Assembly: GCF_025154055.1 (NCBI RefSeq)
Contig: NZ_JAOALK010000052.1
Location: 1-64,000 of the forward strand
Source of the DNA: Aquibacillus koreensis
GTDB taxonomy: Bacteria; Bacillota; Bacilli; Bacillales; Amphibacillaceae
DNA length: 64,000 nt
Reading direction: 5' to 3'
Numbering within the stretch: position 1 is the stretch's first letter; every line of letters starts with the position of its first letter. Of the stretch, positions 35,055 through 45,051 are shown piece after piece. The notes under the pieces were generated by a model. It searched no databases. It saw nothing but the letters and a program-made list of their open reading frames with translations, and was not told the origin of the DNA. A program made the position numbers and the translations under genes.

Positions 35055-37151
35055 ATGAGTGTAAAAACACCAAATGTAATAAAAGAATTATCCGCTGAAA
35101 AAGGATATAAAGCATGGTTACAGTACAATGAGATTACAGACGAGAGCCTAAAAGCAGAGTATTCCTCCTATTTCGCATCGTTAAGCGTGACAGAAGATTC
35201 ACCAATTTTAAATGCAGCAGTTGAAGAGCTAACGTTAGCAGCTAACGCAATGCTAGGGAAAGATATGACAATCTATAACTATTTTACGGATGATGCCACT
35301 ATCATTCTTGGTACATACCAAACTATCGATGTAGAAGAATATGGTCTTTCTGCAGATGAGGTGAAGAACCTAAATGATGAAGGTTACGTTATTAAATCGG
35401 TTAACCAAGCTGACACAAAGAAATTAGTACTAGTTGGTAAGACGGACAAAGGCGTGCTTTATGCAGCATTCCAATTATTACGCTTTATGCAAACAAGTAA
35501 TTCAATTGATGGACTTCATCATGTCGAGCAACCGAAAAACCAGTTCCGTATGATGAATCAGTGGGATAACATGGATGGTAGCATCGAGCGCGGATACTCT
35601 GGTAATTCTATATTTTATGATGAAAATGGTTTTACTGGTGATTTAACTAGAATTAAAGATTATGCTCGTCTTCTATCTTCTGTTGGTATTAATGCAATAT
35701 CGATTAACAACGTTAACGTTTGGGAAGTAGAGACAAACTTAATTACAAGTAAGTTTTTACCGGAAGTACAACAAATTGCGGATATTTTCAGAGCTTATGG
35801 TGTGCAAACATTCTTAAGTATAAATTTCGCTAGCCCTATTCAAATTGGTGGCTTAGCTACTGCGGATCCATTAGACGCGGGCGTGCAAAAATGGTGGGCA
35901 GAAAAAGTAGAAGAAATTTATAAATATATCCCTGACTTTGGTGGGTTTGTTGTGAAAGCAGACTCGGAGCATCGTCCAGGTCCATTCTTCTATGACAGAG
36001 ACCACGCAGATGGCGCAAACATGTTAGCGGAAGCACTTGCTCCATTTAACGGAGTCGTATTCTGGAGATGTTTCGTGTACAACTGCTTACAAGATTGGCG
36101 TGATCGTTCTACAGATAGAGCTCGTGCGGCATTCGATCACTTTAAGCCGTTAGATGGGAAATTCCTAGATAATGTTGTATTACAAATTAAAAATGGACCA
36201 ATGGACTTCCAAGTTAGAGAACCAATTTCTCCACTAATCGGTTCAATGGAAAAAACGAATCAAGTAATGGAATTCCAAGTAGCACAAGAGTACACAGGTC
36301 AACAAAAAGACCTTTGTTTCTTAGTACCGCAATGGAAGGAATACTTGAAATTTGATACGCATGCTAAAGGGGAAGGTACAACGGTTGATAGTATTGTAAA
36401 TGGTTCGGTTTATGACTTTAAATATAGTGGGATCACAGCGGTTTCTAATATCGGTAACGATGCGAACTGGACTGGAAACACACTAGCACAAGCGAACCTT
36501 TTTGGTTATGGTCGATTAATCTGGAATCCGGATGCTACATCAGAAGATATTGCGGATGATTGGGTACGTTTAACATTTGGTGATGATAAAAATGTAGTGG
36601 AAACAGTGAAAGGAATGCTACTAGATTCTTGGCATATCTATGAAAATTATAATGCGCCACTTGGTGTAGGTTGGATGATTAATCAACATCACCACTATGG
36701 TCCAAATATTGATGGATATGAGTACGACGTTTGGGGAACCTATCACTTCTCAGATCGAGACGGTATGGGTGTTGACAGAACGATGGAAACAGGGACTGGA
36801 TACACGGAACAATATTTCTCTCCAAATAAAGAAATCTATAATTCTTTAGAGACATGTCCGGATGAATTATTACTGTTCTTCCACCATGTTCCTTACACAT
36901 ATGAATTGAAATCTGGTAAAACAGTGATCCAACATATCTATGATACACACTTCTTAGGTTTCGAGCAGGTAGAAGGATTAATTACACGTTGGAACAGTTT
37001 AGAAGGAAAAATGGATGACTATCGTTTTAATAACGTGAAAGAAAGATTACACATGCAACTTAAAAATGCAAGAGAGTGGCGCGATCAAATTAACACGTAC
37101 TTCTATCGTAAGTCAGGTGTTCCAGACGCAAAAAATAGAACAATATATTAA
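35055..37151 (+). CDS. aguA: GH67 alpha-glucuronidase
   Basis: The 698-residue enzyme removes (4-O-methyl)-glucuronic acid from the non-reducing end of aldouronates imported from glucuronoxylan. Family blocks are [42 protein letters not shown] with [11 protein letters not shown], and [13 protein letters not shown]; the C-terminal domain contains [15 protein letters not shown]. There is no signal peptide, so it acts in the cytoplasm as in Geobacillus and Paenibacillus. Length is standard. GAGGGG precedes ATG 35055. It joins xylan breakdown to the glucuronate genes that follow. Confidence 0.96.
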   Translation: MSVKTPNVIKELSAEKGYKAWLQYNEITDESLKAEYSSYFASLSVTEDSPILNAAVEELTLAANAMLGKDMTIYNYFTDDATIILGTYQTIDVEEYGLSADEVKNLNDEGYVIKSVNQADTKKLVLVGKTDKGVLYAAFQLLRFMQTSNSIDGLHHVEQPKNQFRMMNQWDNMDGSIERGYSGNSIFYDENGFTGDLTRIKDYARLLSSVGINAISINNVNVWEVETNLITSKFLPEVQQIADIFRAYGVQTFLSINFASPIQIGGLATADPLDAGVQKWWAEKVEEIYKYIPDFGGFVVKADSEHRPGPFFYDRDHADGANMLAEALAPFNGVVFWRCFVYNCLQDWRDRSTDRARAAFDHFKPLDGKFLDNVVLQIKNGPMDFQVREPISPLIGSMEKTNQVMEFQVAQEYTGQQKDLCFLVPQWKEYLKFDTHAKGEGTTVDSIVNGSVYDFKYSGITAVSNIGNDANWTGNTLAQANLFGYGRLIWNPDATSEDIADDWVRLTFGDDKNVVETVKGMLLDSWHIYENYNAPLGVGWMINQHHHYGPNIDGYEYDVWGTYHFSDRDGMGVDRTMETGTGYTEQYFSPNKEIYNSLETCPDELLLFFHHVPYTYELKSGKTVIQHIYDTHFLGFEQVEGLITRWNSLEGKMDDYRFNNVKERLHMQLKNAREWRDQINTYFYRKSGVPDAKNRTIY

Positions 37152-37160
37152 TTCAAATGC

Positions 37161-37190
37161 TAGGGCTATCTAAAAATAGATAGCCCTAGG
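37161..37190 (+). other. Perfect 13-bp intercistronic hairpin
   Basis: Arms 37161-37173 and 37178-37190 pair perfectly around AAAA. No T-run follows, so it is likelier an mRNA stabilising or processing hairpin between GH67 and uxuA than a terminator. Confidence 0.6.
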
Positions 37191-37216
37191 TTATACAATT
37201 ATTGGAGGAATAGCAG

Positions 37217-38293
37217 ATGAGAATGGTATTTCGATGGTTTGGTGAAGGAAACGATGCCGTTAGTTTGGATCACATTAAACAAATTCCTGGTGTAGAAGGT
37301 CTTGTATGGTCCTTGCATGATATTCCGGCTGGAGAAGAGTGGCCGTTAGAGCGAATTGAAGAAGTTAAACAACAAGCAGATAAACACGGTTTTCATATTG
37401 ATGTTGTGGAAAGTGTAAACATACATGAAGATATTAAACTAGGTTTACCAACACGTGATAAATATATTGAAAACTATAAACGTACGATTGAAAAATTGTC
37501 TAAAGTAGGCGTGAAAGTAATCTGCTATAACTTTATGCCAGTATTTGATTGGACGCGTACGGATCTATTTAAAGCATTAGATGATGGTTCAACTGCTTTA
37601 TTCTATGAAAAAGCAAAAGTAGAAAACATGGATCCTATCGAACTAGTAGAGAAAATTGCTAGCAATCAAGATTTCACTATGCCTGGTTGGGAGCCTGAGC
37701 GTTTAAAATCACTGAAGAACTTATTTGATGCATATAGCAAAGTGTCTACAGAAGATTTATGGAACAACTTACAGTACTTTTTAGAACAAATTATTCCGGT
37801 AGCAGAGGTAAATGACATTAAAATGGCGATCCACCCGGATGATCCACCATGGCCTATCTTTGGTTTGCCACGTGTAATTACGTCACATGAGAATATTAGA
37901 AGGTTTCTAAAACTTGTTGATAGTCCGTATAATGGTGTGACTTTATGTAGTGGTTCACTTGGAGCTAATCCAGAAAATGATATTCCAGCAATGGTACGTG
38001 AATTTGCAGATCGTATTCCTTTTGCACATATCCGAAATTTAAAACGCTTTGACAATGGTGATTTTATTGAAACATCTCACCGTACAGCGGATGGCTCTGT
38101 TGATATTACGAACATCGTAAAAGCGTATCACGATAGTGGCTTCACAGGTTATGCACGTCCAGATCACGGTCGTCATATTTGGGACGAGCAATGTAGACCG
38201 GGTTACGGCTTATACGACCGCGCTCTGGGAATCATGTACTTATGGGGACTATGGGACGCGATGGAGAATGAAAAACAAAGCTCAACTAAATAA
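37217..38293 (+). CDS. uxuA: Mannonate dehydratase
   Basis: The 358-residue enzyme dehydrates D-mannonate to 2-keto-3-deoxygluconate. Diagnostic blocks are the N-terminal [40 protein letters not shown] and [15 protein letters not shown] with metal ligands, followed by NLKRF and [13 protein letters not shown]. Length is close to B. subtilis UxuA. GGAGG precedes ATG 37217. It follows GH67 closely and precedes uxuB by 19 bases, so the order matches substrate flow after UxaC and UxuB. Confidence 0.97.
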   Translation: MRMVFRWFGEGNDAVSLDHIKQIPGVEGLVWSLHDIPAGEEWPLERIEEVKQQADKHGFHIDVVESVNIHEDIKLGLPTRDKYIENYKRTIEKLSKVGVKVICYNFMPVFDWTRTDLFKALDDGSTALFYEKAKVENMDPIELVEKIASNQDFTMPGWEPERLKSLKNLFDAYSKVSTEDLWNNLQYFLEQIIPVAEVNDIKMAIHPDDPPWPIFGLPRVITSHENIRRFLKLVDSPYNGVTLCSGSLGANPENDIPAMVREFADRIPFAHIRNLKRFDNGDFIETSHRTADGSVDITNIVKAYHDSGFTGYARPDHGRHIWDEQCRPGYGLYDRALGIMYLWGLWDAMENEKQSSTK

Positions 38294-38312
38294 ATTTCGA
38301 GGAGGAGTAATT

Positions 38313-39158
38313 ATGTTACCGATTAGTCCAGAGTTAAAAGGAAAAGTAGCGGTTGTCACTGGTGGTGGCGGTGTACTATGTGGTGCGATGGCTAAAGAGC
38401 TAGGACGCCAAGGAATGAAAGTTGCGATTTTAAATCGTACGTACGAAAAGGCTGTGAAAGTTGCAGATGAAATTAAAGCTAATGGCGGAGAAGCTTTAGC
38501 TGTTCAGTGTGATGTACTAGATTTGGAAAGTGTGAAAAAGGCAGAAGCACTTGTATCAGATACGTATGGTACGTGTGATGTATTAATTAATGGTGCAGGT
38601 GGTAATCATCCTAAAGGAAGTACGACTAATGAAACATTAAACCTTGCAGATATTAAGAGTGAAGAAGTGACATCATTCTTTGATTTAACTACAGAAGGAT
38701 TTAATTTTGTGTTCAACTTGAACTTCATCGGAACCCTTATTCCAACACAAGTATTTACAAGAAAAATGGTAGAGGGATCCGGTTCTGTCATTAACATTTC
38801 ATCGATGAGTGCGCCAAGCCCAATGACAAAAGTACCTGCTTATAGTGCGGCAAAAGCAGCAATCAACAACTTCACGCAATGGTTATCTGTTCATATGGCT
38901 GAATCGGATATTCGTGTAAATGCGATTGCGCCTGGATTTTTCTTAACAGAACAAAACCGTGGACTACTTACAAATACAGATGGTTCTCCAACACCAAGAA
39001 TGCAGAAAATATTGGATCATACACCAATGCGTCGTTTAGGTAAACCAGAAGATTTATTAGGTACTTTGTTATGGTTAGTGGATGAAAATTCTAGTGGATT
39101 TGTAACCGGTACTTGTATTCCAGTAGATGGCGGGTTTATGGCTTATTCTGGGGTGTAA
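38313..39158 (+). CDS. uxuB: D-fructuronate reductase (mannonate oxidoreductase), SDR type
   Basis: The 281-residue short-chain dehydrogenase has the cofactor motif [15 protein letters not shown], the [11 protein letters not shown] loop, catalytic Ser in INISSMSA and the YxxxK pair in [11 protein letters not shown]. In Bacilli fructuronate is reduced to mannonate by an SDR protein (YjmF) rather than the long-chain enzyme of E. coli. GAGGAGG precedes ATG 38313; the open frame back to 38136 lies inside uxuA in another frame. It is the third enzyme of the glucuronate pathway. Confidence 0.92.
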   Translation: MLPISPELKGKVAVVTGGGGVLCGAMAKELGRQGMKVAILNRTYEKAVKVADEIKANGGEALAVQCDVLDLESVKKAEALVSDTYGTCDVLINGAGGNHPKGSTTNETLNLADIKSEEVTSFFDLTTEGFNFVFNLNFIGTLIPTQVFTRKMVEGSGSVINISSMSAPSPMTKVPAYSAAKAAINNFTQWLSVHMAESDIRVNAIAPGFFLTEQNRGLLTNTDGSPTPRMQKILDHTPMRRLGKPEDLLGTLLWLVDENSSGFVTGTCIPVDGGFMAYSGV

Positions 39159-39218
39159 AAACTTTAGATTTTGACGTAATTTATATAAACTGTGCAGTAA
39201 CTATCGCACCCGCTACAC

Positions 39219-39334
39219 AAGTGAAATTGGCTCCCTTTCCACGGGCACGGCCTCAGCTAACTCAGAAGCAAAGTACGCTTCTGAGTGGATCTTCGGCTCG
39301 CGCTGTTCCCGTAGGAGTGTCGCCAATTTAACTT
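39219..39334. repeat. GC-rich folded intergenic element
   Basis: The ends AAGTGAAATTGGC (39219-39231) and GCCAATTTAACTT (39322-39334) pair over 13 bp with one mismatch. An inner perfect stem joins ACTCAGAAGC (39260-39269) and GCTTCTGAGT (39277-39286). The segment is markedly richer in G and C than its surroundings. CTCCCTTTCCACGGGCACGG and GCTGTTCCCGTAGGAGT look like a dispersed element I recall from Bacillaceae genomes; that memory is unchecked. It splits the glucuronate genes between uxuB and kdgK. Confidence 0.65.
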
Positions 39335-39468
39335 GTTTCGCTAATACCTGCACATAGATAAAACATTATATGATCTTTATACAGTAATAAAATCAGTGTG
39401 GAACATGAAATCTGTTTCTTGTACTCTTTTATCGTGAGAGAAGTTCTTGAAAATTAAGTCTTTATACA

Positions 39469-39553
39469 CTTATTAGTTTGAAAGTCTAATAAGCGAAGTA
39501 TTCTGCCGAACGGAGTGTTAGCACTCATCTAAAAGTTGTTACTGCGCTTATTA
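39469..39553 (+). promoter_or_regulatory. Mutually exclusive hairpins upstream of kdgK
   Basis: CTTATTAG (39469-39476) can pair with CTAATAAG (39486-39493); the latter, read as TAATAAGCG (39487-39495), can instead pair with CGCTTATTA (39545-39553). A small GAGTG/CACTC stem lies inside at 39513-39526. Either an RNA switch or a palindromic operator followed by chance pairing would give this pattern. No T-run is present. Confidence 0.35.
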
Positions 39554-39621
39554 TATATAATGTGAAAGATAAAGATAATATAAAAACCTATACGAAAGTG
39601 AAAAGAAACGAGGGTTTTAGT

Positions 39622-40584
39622 ATGGATGTTGTAACTTTAGGGGAGACAATGATCGTATTTACACCAATGGCTTCACCATCGCCACTCATGCGCTATTCGA
39701 ATAGCTACTCCAATAATTTTGGTGGTGCAGAAACGAATGTAGCAATTGGACTGTCACGACTAGGCCATCAGGTTGGTTGGGTTAGTAAACTAGGAAAAGA
39801 TGAATTTGGCAAATCACTTCTCTCTTCGATAAGAGGTGAAGGTATTGATGTGAGTCAGGTGAAATTTGATCGCAGTGCGCCTACTGGCATTTATTTTAAA
39901 GAAGTAAGAAATAGCCAAGATGTGCGCGTGCAATATTATCGCGCTGGTTCAGCGGCTAGTCGACTAGAAGCGGCTGATATCAATGAGGATTATATTAAAC
40001 AAGCCAAGTTCTTACACCTAACTGGTATCACACCGGCATTAAGCCAGAGTTGTTATGGAGCAGTGTTGCGTGCAATTTCGATCGCGAAAGAACACGGGAC
40101 TAAAATTATCTTTGATCCTAACTTACGAAGAAAGCTATGGTCAGAAGATCGTGCACGTGAAGTGTTACGTGAACTTTGTTCGCTTGCTGATATTGTACTT
40201 CCAGGCGTTGATGAAGGAGCGTTCTTATTCCATGGAGAAAAGGATCCAGAAAAGCTTGGCGAACTATTTTTGGAGTTAGGTGCCGAGTTAGTTATCCTTA
40301 AAGTAGGAGCAAAAGGTGCTTTTTATTTTGACGGAACTACGAGTGAACTTGTAGAAGGATTCCCGGTAGAGCAAGTAGTTGATCCGGTTGGTGCTGGTGA
40401 TGGTTTTGCAGCAGGTTTTATTTCTGGAATGTTGGATAACTTAACTATTCCGAAAGCGGTTGAACGCGGAAATGCAGTAGGCGCTATGCAGACATTGGTC
40501 AAAGGTGACTATGAAGGTTTACCAGACCACGAAGAATTAGAAGCATTTGTAAATCGAACAGCAACAGAAGATGTCGTTCGATAG
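39622..40584 (+). CDS. kdgK: 2-keto-3-deoxygluconate kinase
   Basis: The 320-residue PfkB-family sugar kinase opens MDVVTLGETMIVFTP and has NNFGGAETNVAIGLSRLG for sugar binding and VDPVGAGDGFAAGF with the catalytic Asp. It phosphorylates 2-keto-3-deoxygluconate made by UxuA. ATG 39622 follows GAGGG at seven bases; the longer open frame to 39562 lacks a ribosome binding site. It is followed after 24 bases by kdgA. Confidence 0.94.
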   Translation: MDVVTLGETMIVFTPMASPSPLMRYSNSYSNNFGGAETNVAIGLSRLGHQVGWVSKLGKDEFGKSLLSSIRGEGIDVSQVKFDRSAPTGIYFKEVRNSQDVRVQYYRAGSAASRLEAADINEDYIKQAKFLHLTGITPALSQSCYGAVLRAISIAKEHGTKIIFDPNLRRKLWSEDRAREVLRELCSLADIVLPGVDEGAFLFHGEKDPEKLGELFLELGAELVILKVGAKGAFYFDGTTSELVEGFPVEQVVDPVGAGDGFAAGFISGMLDNLTIPKAVERGNAVGAMQTLVKGDYEGLPDHEELEAFVNRTATEDVVR

Positions 40585-40608
40585 ATTAAGGTATTGGAGA
40601 TGACTTAC

Positions 40609-41256
40609 ATGAAAACATTAGACAGATTAATAGATAGTGGTGTTGTTGCGGTTATACGTAAAGCGACACCAGATACAATCATTCCTATCGCTAAGGCTTT
40701 AAGTGCTGGTGGAGTAAAAGGAATTGAGATTACAGTAGAAACTCCAGGTGCTTTAGCTGTTATTGAAAAAGCGGCAAAAGAATTGGGTGACGATGATGCG
40801 ATTGTTGGAGCAGGTACAGTGCTTGACGCTGAAACAGCTCGTATGGCACTTATGGCTGGCGCGAAATTCGTATTCTCCCCAACGGTTAATGTAGAAACAA
40901 TTAAAATGACCAAACGTTATGGTGCTGTTTGCGTAGCTGGTGCATTTACACCAACTGAGATCTTAACGGCCTATGAAAATGGTTCTGACCTGATCAAAGT
41001 ATTCCCTGCAAGTGTGGTTGGTCCAAGATTCTTTAAAGATGTTCGTGGTCCATTACCACAAATTCCGTTAATGCCAACTGGCGGTATTGATGTCGATAAC
41101 GTAGGCGAATATATCAAAAATGGTGCTGTAGCTGTTGGTGCTGGTAGTACACTTGTGAAGGCTACAGACAATGCTGACGAAGCATACTGCAAAGCGTTAA
41201 CAGAAAAAGCGAAACAGTTTGTAGCAGAAGTGAAGAAAGCTAGAGGATTAGCTTAA
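40609..41256 (+). CDS. kdgA: KDPG aldolase
   Basis: The 215-residue class I aldolase splits 2-keto-3-deoxy-6-phosphogluconate to pyruvate and glyceraldehyde 3-phosphate. Signature segments are VVAVIRKATPD, GIEITVETPGAL, GAGTVLDAETA and the Schiff-base lysine in SDLIKVFPA, with a final PTGGIDVDNV. ATG 40609 is chosen since GGAG is about ten bases upstream; a TTG at 40594 begins inside that site. It ends the glucuronate pathway and has a terminator-like hairpin behind it. Confidence 0.95.
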   Translation: MKTLDRLIDSGVVAVIRKATPDTIIPIAKALSAGGVKGIEITVETPGALAVIEKAAKELGDDDAIVGAGTVLDAETARMALMAGAKFVFSPTVNVETIKMTKRYGAVCVAGAFTPTEILTAYENGSDLIKVFPASVVGPRFFKDVRGPLPQIPLMPTGGIDVDNVGEYIKNGAVAVGAGSTLVKATDNADEAYCKALTEKAKQFVAEVKKARGLA

Positions 41257-41538
41257 TATATAAATATGGGGTTGTGTTCGTTTTTATTAGGCACAGCCTT
41301 TTTTTGCAATTGTAAGTTAGGCTCTTGTCTTGGAGATGAAGGCGCATATGGCGCATAATCAAGGCATTCCTCGCATAAAACGATAATGGAAGTTTGTCCA
41401 ATTAAAGATGAAACACATACGTATGTTGGATTGGATGATTTTTTAGCATCCTTTTCAAATGAGTGAGCTTAAGAAATAGAATGCCGAGTCACACACCAGT
41501 AGTCGTGGGTTTTTCCAATGAAAAAAGGAGTGAGGCGC
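41257..41538 (+). terminator. kdgA terminator and short gap with a possible coding remnant
   Basis: GGTTGTG (41270-41276) pairs with CACAGCC (41292-41298) and seven T follow, a plausible terminator with a large loop. Between 41386 and 41466 a 26-codon frame (ending VGLDDFLASFSNE) has no ribosome binding site and may be the tail of a lost gene. Confidence 0.5.
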
Positions 41539-42084
41539 ATGTTGGCTAAGGTAGATTATCAAAAAGCGAAGTCGAAAACAATTAACTTTTTTGACAGAGT
41601 AGGGATTGTGTTAACTAGTGAAGAAAAGCAATCCATTGAAGTTGCTGATTTTGGACTAAACGAATTAGAGGTCCAAGGTCTTGAGCTAATTACTTATATT
41701 AACAATGAGCACTATTGCGCGAAGGAACTAGTACTATTTCCAAACCAAACATGCCCAGAGCATAAACATCCACATGTAGGTGAGATAAAAGGTAAAACAG
41801 AAACGTTCCGATGCAGGTGGGGGAAGGTCTGGTTATATGTAGAAGGGAAACCATCTGAGGCAATGCAAGCAACTGTTCCAGTTGGAAGTGAGGATTACTA
41901 CACTGTGTTTCATGAGGTAGAACTGAATGCTGGTGAGCAATACACAATTCCACCGAACACGTTGCATTGGTTTCAGGCAGATGGCCGTGGAGCAATTATT
42001 TCAGAGTTTTCAACTACGAGCAGAGATGAATCGGATATTTTCACAGATCCAAGAATAAAAAGAACACCGGAAGTAGCGGAATAA
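41539..42084 (+). CDS. D-lyxose isomerase family cupin (YdaE-like)
   Basis: The 181-residue protein belongs to the D-lyxose ketol-isomerase family with a single cupin barrel. Metal ligands appear in CPEHKHPHVGEIKGKTETFR (His, His, Glu) and in PPNTLHWF (His). Characterised members interconvert D-lyxose and D-xylulose, or mannose and fructose. Here it sits directly before uxaC, 20 bases apart, within glucuronate genes, so it may handle another sugar or channel lyxose to xylulose for XylB (inference). ATG 41539 follows AAGGAG at nine bases. Confidence 0.82.
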   Translation: MLAKVDYQKAKSKTINFFDRVGIVLTSEEKQSIEVADFGLNELEVQGLELITYINNEHYCAKELVLFPNQTCPEHKHPHVGEIKGKTETFRCRWGKVWLYVEGKPSEAMQATVPVGSEDYYTVFHEVELNAGEQYTIPPNTLHWFQADGRGAIISEFSTTSRDESDIFTDPRIKRTPEVAE

Positions 42085-42104
42085 AGATTTATAGGAGGAG
42101 CGGC

Positions 42105-43514
42105 ATGAAAACATTTTTGGACAAGGATTTTTTGTTAGAAACAGAAACAGCAAAACAACTTTATCATACGTATGCGAAAGATATGCCAATCTTTGATTAC
42201 CATTGTCACTTAACAGCAAAGGAAATTGCGGAAGATAAGCGCTTTGATTCGATCACGGATGTATGGCTTGGTGAAGACCATTACAAATGGCGTGTGTTGC
42301 GAACAAATGGTGTCCCAGAAGAATTGGTGACTGGAAACGCGAGTGCTAAAGATAAGTATTTGAAATGGGCAGAAACTGTACCACATCTGATTGGGAATCC
42401 TCTTTATCACTGGACGCATTTAGAATTGCAACGGTGTTTTGGTATAGAAGAACCTTTATCACCAAAAACAGCTGAGCAAATATGGGAAAAGAGTAATGAA
42501 GTGATAAAGCAAGGGGCATTTTCTGCGCGTGGCATTATCGAGCAGTTTAATGTAAAAGGGATCTGTACAACGGACGATCCTATTGACGATCTAGCGTACC
42601 ATAAACAATTAAAGGAAGACGCCTCTTTTGATGTGAAAGTGTTACCAACTTTCCGTCCGGATGGCGCATTAAATGTGCACATGGCTTCATTTGCCGATTG
42701 GGTTGCAAAACTAGAAGAGGTTAGTGGCGTTAAAATTGAAGGCTTTAACGACTTTTTATTAGCATTATCGCAACGTGTGGAGTATTTCCACGAAGTAGGT
42801 TGCAGACTTTCTGACCACGGTTTAGACACGCCATTTTATCGTAATGTTGACCAACAAACAGTTGAAACGATCTTTGATCAAGCGCGAAACAAACACACTA
42901 TTACAGCTGAAGAGGCAACACAGTTTAGATGCTTTGTGTTAATCTTCTTAGGAAAGCTATATGCGAAAAAAGGTTGGTCGATGCAATTCCACATCGGTGG
43001 ACTACGTAGCACGAATACACGGATGGTAGAAAAAGTAGGACCAAACACTGGTTTTGATTCGATTGCAGACTTTACTTATGCAGACGACTTAGCAAATGTT
43101 TTAAACGAATTGGATAAAACAAACGAGTTGCCAAAAACGATTTTGTATAATCTAAATCCTCGTGATAACTATATGTTAGCGACGATGGCTGGTAACTTCC
43201 AAGGGGATGTTCCAGGGAAAATTCAGTTTGGTACAGCATGGTGGTTCAATGATCACCGCGATGGTATGGAAGCGCAGATCAAAACCCTAGCCAATGTTGG
43301 TGTGTTATCACGTTTTATCGGTATGCTAACGGACTCTCGTAGCTTACTATCGTACACACGCCATGAATATTTCCGCCGCATTCTTTGTAACATCCTTGGT
43401 AAATGGGTGGAGAACGGGGAATATCCAAATGACATCGAGTGGCTAGGACAAATGGTACAGGACATTTCATTTAATAACGTTGAAGAATATTTGGGTGTGG
43501 AGTTAGCAAAATAG
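42105..43514 (+). CDS. uxaC: Glucuronate isomerase
   Basis: The 469-residue enzyme converts D-glucuronate to D-fructuronate (and galacturonate to tagaturonate), the entry step of the pathway. Conserved segments include PIFDYHCHLTAKEIAED with metal-binding histidines, DHYKWRVLRTNGV, STDDPID-like CTTDDPIDDLAYH, MQFHIGGLRSTNTRM and TDSRSLLSYTRHEYFRRI. Length is typical. AGGAGG precedes ATG 42105. It is the last gene of this cluster and a terminator follows. Confidence 0.97.
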   Translation: MKTFLDKDFLLETETAKQLYHTYAKDMPIFDYHCHLTAKEIAEDKRFDSITDVWLGEDHYKWRVLRTNGVPEELVTGNASAKDKYLKWAETVPHLIGNPLYHWTHLELQRCFGIEEPLSPKTAEQIWEKSNEVIKQGAFSARGIIEQFNVKGICTTDDPIDDLAYHKQLKEDASFDVKVLPTFRPDGALNVHMASFADWVAKLEEVSGVKIEGFNDFLLALSQRVEYFHEVGCRLSDHGLDTPFYRNVDQQTVETIFDQARNKHTITAEEATQFRCFVLIFLGKLYAKKGWSMQFHIGGLRSTNTRMVEKVGPNTGFDSIADFTYADDLANVLNELDKTNELPKTILYNLNPRDNYMLATMAGNFQGDVPGKIQFGTAWWFNDHRDGMEAQIKTLANVGVLSRFIGMLTDSRSLLSYTRHEYFRRILCNILGKWVENGEYPNDIEWLGQMVQDISFNNVEEYLGVELAK

Positions 43515-43526
43515 AATATTATTAAT

Positions 43527-43556
43527 GCTTGGGTTCTCCGGTTCCCAAGCTTTTTT
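43527..43556 (+). terminator. Terminator of uxaC
   Basis: GCTTGGG (43527-43533) pairs with CCCAAGC (43544-43550), then six T. Confidence 0.85.
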
Positions 43557-43618
43557 CATATTCTTTTTCCTTACACCTACACTTCATTTAATGAATTCGA
43601 CAATGATGGAGGTGAATC

Positions 43619-43740
43619 GGAGATAAGCGACGCGAAAAACTAAAATCCGAGAAATACACGTCGCAAAAGGAGATAAGCGACACGAAAAACGGAAATCCGA
43701 GAAATACGCGTCGTAAAAGGAGAGGAGCGACATAAACCGC
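43619..43740. repeat. Short array of 50-bp repeats with GCGACG/CGTCGC arms
   Basis: GGAGATAAGCGAC (or GGAGAGGAGCGAC) begins at 43619, 43669 and 43719, a 50-bp period with about two and a half units. Each full unit carries GCGACRCG and YRCGTCG arms that can fold as a hairpin. The sequence is unlike the 52-bp cassettes and no shared end motif was found. It lies between the convergent uxaC and xylR genes. Confidence 0.8.
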
Positions 43741-43759
43741 GTAATTTCCCTAGAGAACT

Positions 43760-43793
43760 AAAAAAGGTTGCTACATTTACATGAAAGCAACCT
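43760..43793 (-). terminator. Terminator of xylR
   Basis: AGGTTGCT (43765-43772) pairs with AGCAACCT (43786-43793), followed on the minus strand by T-rich sequence just past the xylR stop. Confidence 0.75.
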
Positions 43794-43802
43794 AAAAACA
43801 CA

Positions 43803-44987
43803 TTATTTCTTAATCAAATCCACCTCTAAAAAGTTCTCAATCGCAAAAGCAGCAACACCCAATGCAGTTGAATGTGTAGTAAGTATAGAAAAATTAATTT
43901 GTAGATCGGTTTGGTGAAACTTAAGCGCATAACTATAAATGCGATCAATTAATGTAGGTTGCAACCACTTCTTTGCAGCAGTAATCCGGTTGCCGATAAT
44001 GATTTGGTCTGGGTTAAAGGAATTAACGATGTTTGTAATTCCTAATCCTAAGTATTCTCCAATTTCCTCAAAAAGAGCGATGGCATTAGGATCCTCTGCT
44101 TGATCTGCAAGCTGCACAAGCGTATCCAGTGTGAGTTCTTCTCCTTTATTAGGTTGAATCTTTAGTTCTTTCGCACGACGTAAAATAGCTTGTTCAGATG
44201 CATAGAGCTCCCAACAACCATTATTACCACATCGACAATCCAGTCCTTTTAATTCAATGGTCATATGACCGAACTCACCAGAAAATCCATGACTACCTTT
44301 GTATAAGTTGCCGTTTAAAATTAGTCCAACACCAATTCCGTAGCTAACACTAACATAGACGATATCTTGAAAATCTTTCCCAGCGCCGAACTTCTTTTCC
44401 CCATATGCACCTGCATTTGCTTCGTTTTCAATCGTAACAGGTAAGTTATATTTTTTCTCTACTTCTTCTTTTAACTGTATCCGTTTCCAATTTAGGTTAG
44501 GTGCAAGTAATATTTCACCTTCATTGCTTACAATACCGGGGACGCCAATTCCAATTCCTATGATTCCATATGGACAATCCGGTGCTTTGCTTTTTAAAAA
44601 ATCAATCATATCCCACAATCGTTCACGTATTTCTTCATAGGAGATGTTTTCATAATTTATCTTCTTTTCGGTTATGATATTGCCGTTTAAATCTGTTAAG
44701 ATGCCCAACAGGTAATTGACACCTAAATCAATGCCAATTGCGTATCCTACCAATTGATTAAATAACAACATAACGGGTCGTCTGCCACCACTGGATTCCC
44801 CAGGTCCTAACTCATCGATTAATTGTTCATTAATTAACTCACTAACTAATGAGGAGACGGTGCCTTTGTTTAACCCAGTACGTTGTGCAACATCAGCACG
44901 AGAAATCGGTGCATGTTCTTTTATGGTTTCAAGTACCAATGTTTTATTTTCTTTTTTCACTACATGTTGATTCCATGTTTGAGCCAT
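43803..44987 (-). CDS. xylR: Xylose-responsive repressor XylR (ROK family)
   Basis: The 394-residue protein has an N-terminal winged helix (ISRADVAQRTGLNKGTVSSL) and a C-terminal ROK sugar-binding fold with IGIDLGVNYLLGIL, SGEFGHMTIE and the zinc cluster CRCGNNGCWE. XylR represses xylose genes until xylose binds. It diverges from xylA, and an operator overlapping the xylA promoter lies between them. Length and sequence are close to Bacillus XylR. The final residues LIKK end in a lysine-rich tail. Confidence 0.95.
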   Translation of the reverse strand: MAQTWNQHVVKKENKTLVLETIKEHAPISRADVAQRTGLNKGTVSSLVSELINEQLIDELGPGESSGGRRPVMLLFNQLVGYAIGIDLGVNYLLGILTDLNGNIITEKKINYENISYEEIRERLWDMIDFLKSKAPDCPYGIIGIGIGVPGIVSNEGEILLAPNLNWKRIQLKEEVEKKYNLPVTIENEANAGAYGEKKFGAGKDFQDIVYVSVSYGIGVGLILNGNLYKGSHGFSGEFGHMTIELKGLDCRCGNNGCWELYASEQAILRRAKELKIQPNKGEELTLDTLVQLADQAEDPNAIALFEEIGEYLGLGITNIVNSFNPDQIIIGNRITAAKKWLQPTLIDRIYSYALKFHQTDLQINFSILTTHSTALGVAAFAIENFLEVDLIKK

Positions 44988-45051
44988 AATATGATCATCT
45001 CGCTCCCCTAAAATGTAAAACTTTTGTGACGCTTCTGTAATTTTATCACAA

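Noticed and set aside
38136-38312. Longer N-terminus for uxuB
   Set aside because: The extension lies within uxuA in another frame; GAGGAGG before ATG 38313 and the SDR start [13 protein letters not shown] fix the true start.
41386-41466. 26-codon frame before the lyxose-isomerase-like gene
   Set aside because: No ribosome binding site; possibly the remnant of a lost gene, but too short to call.
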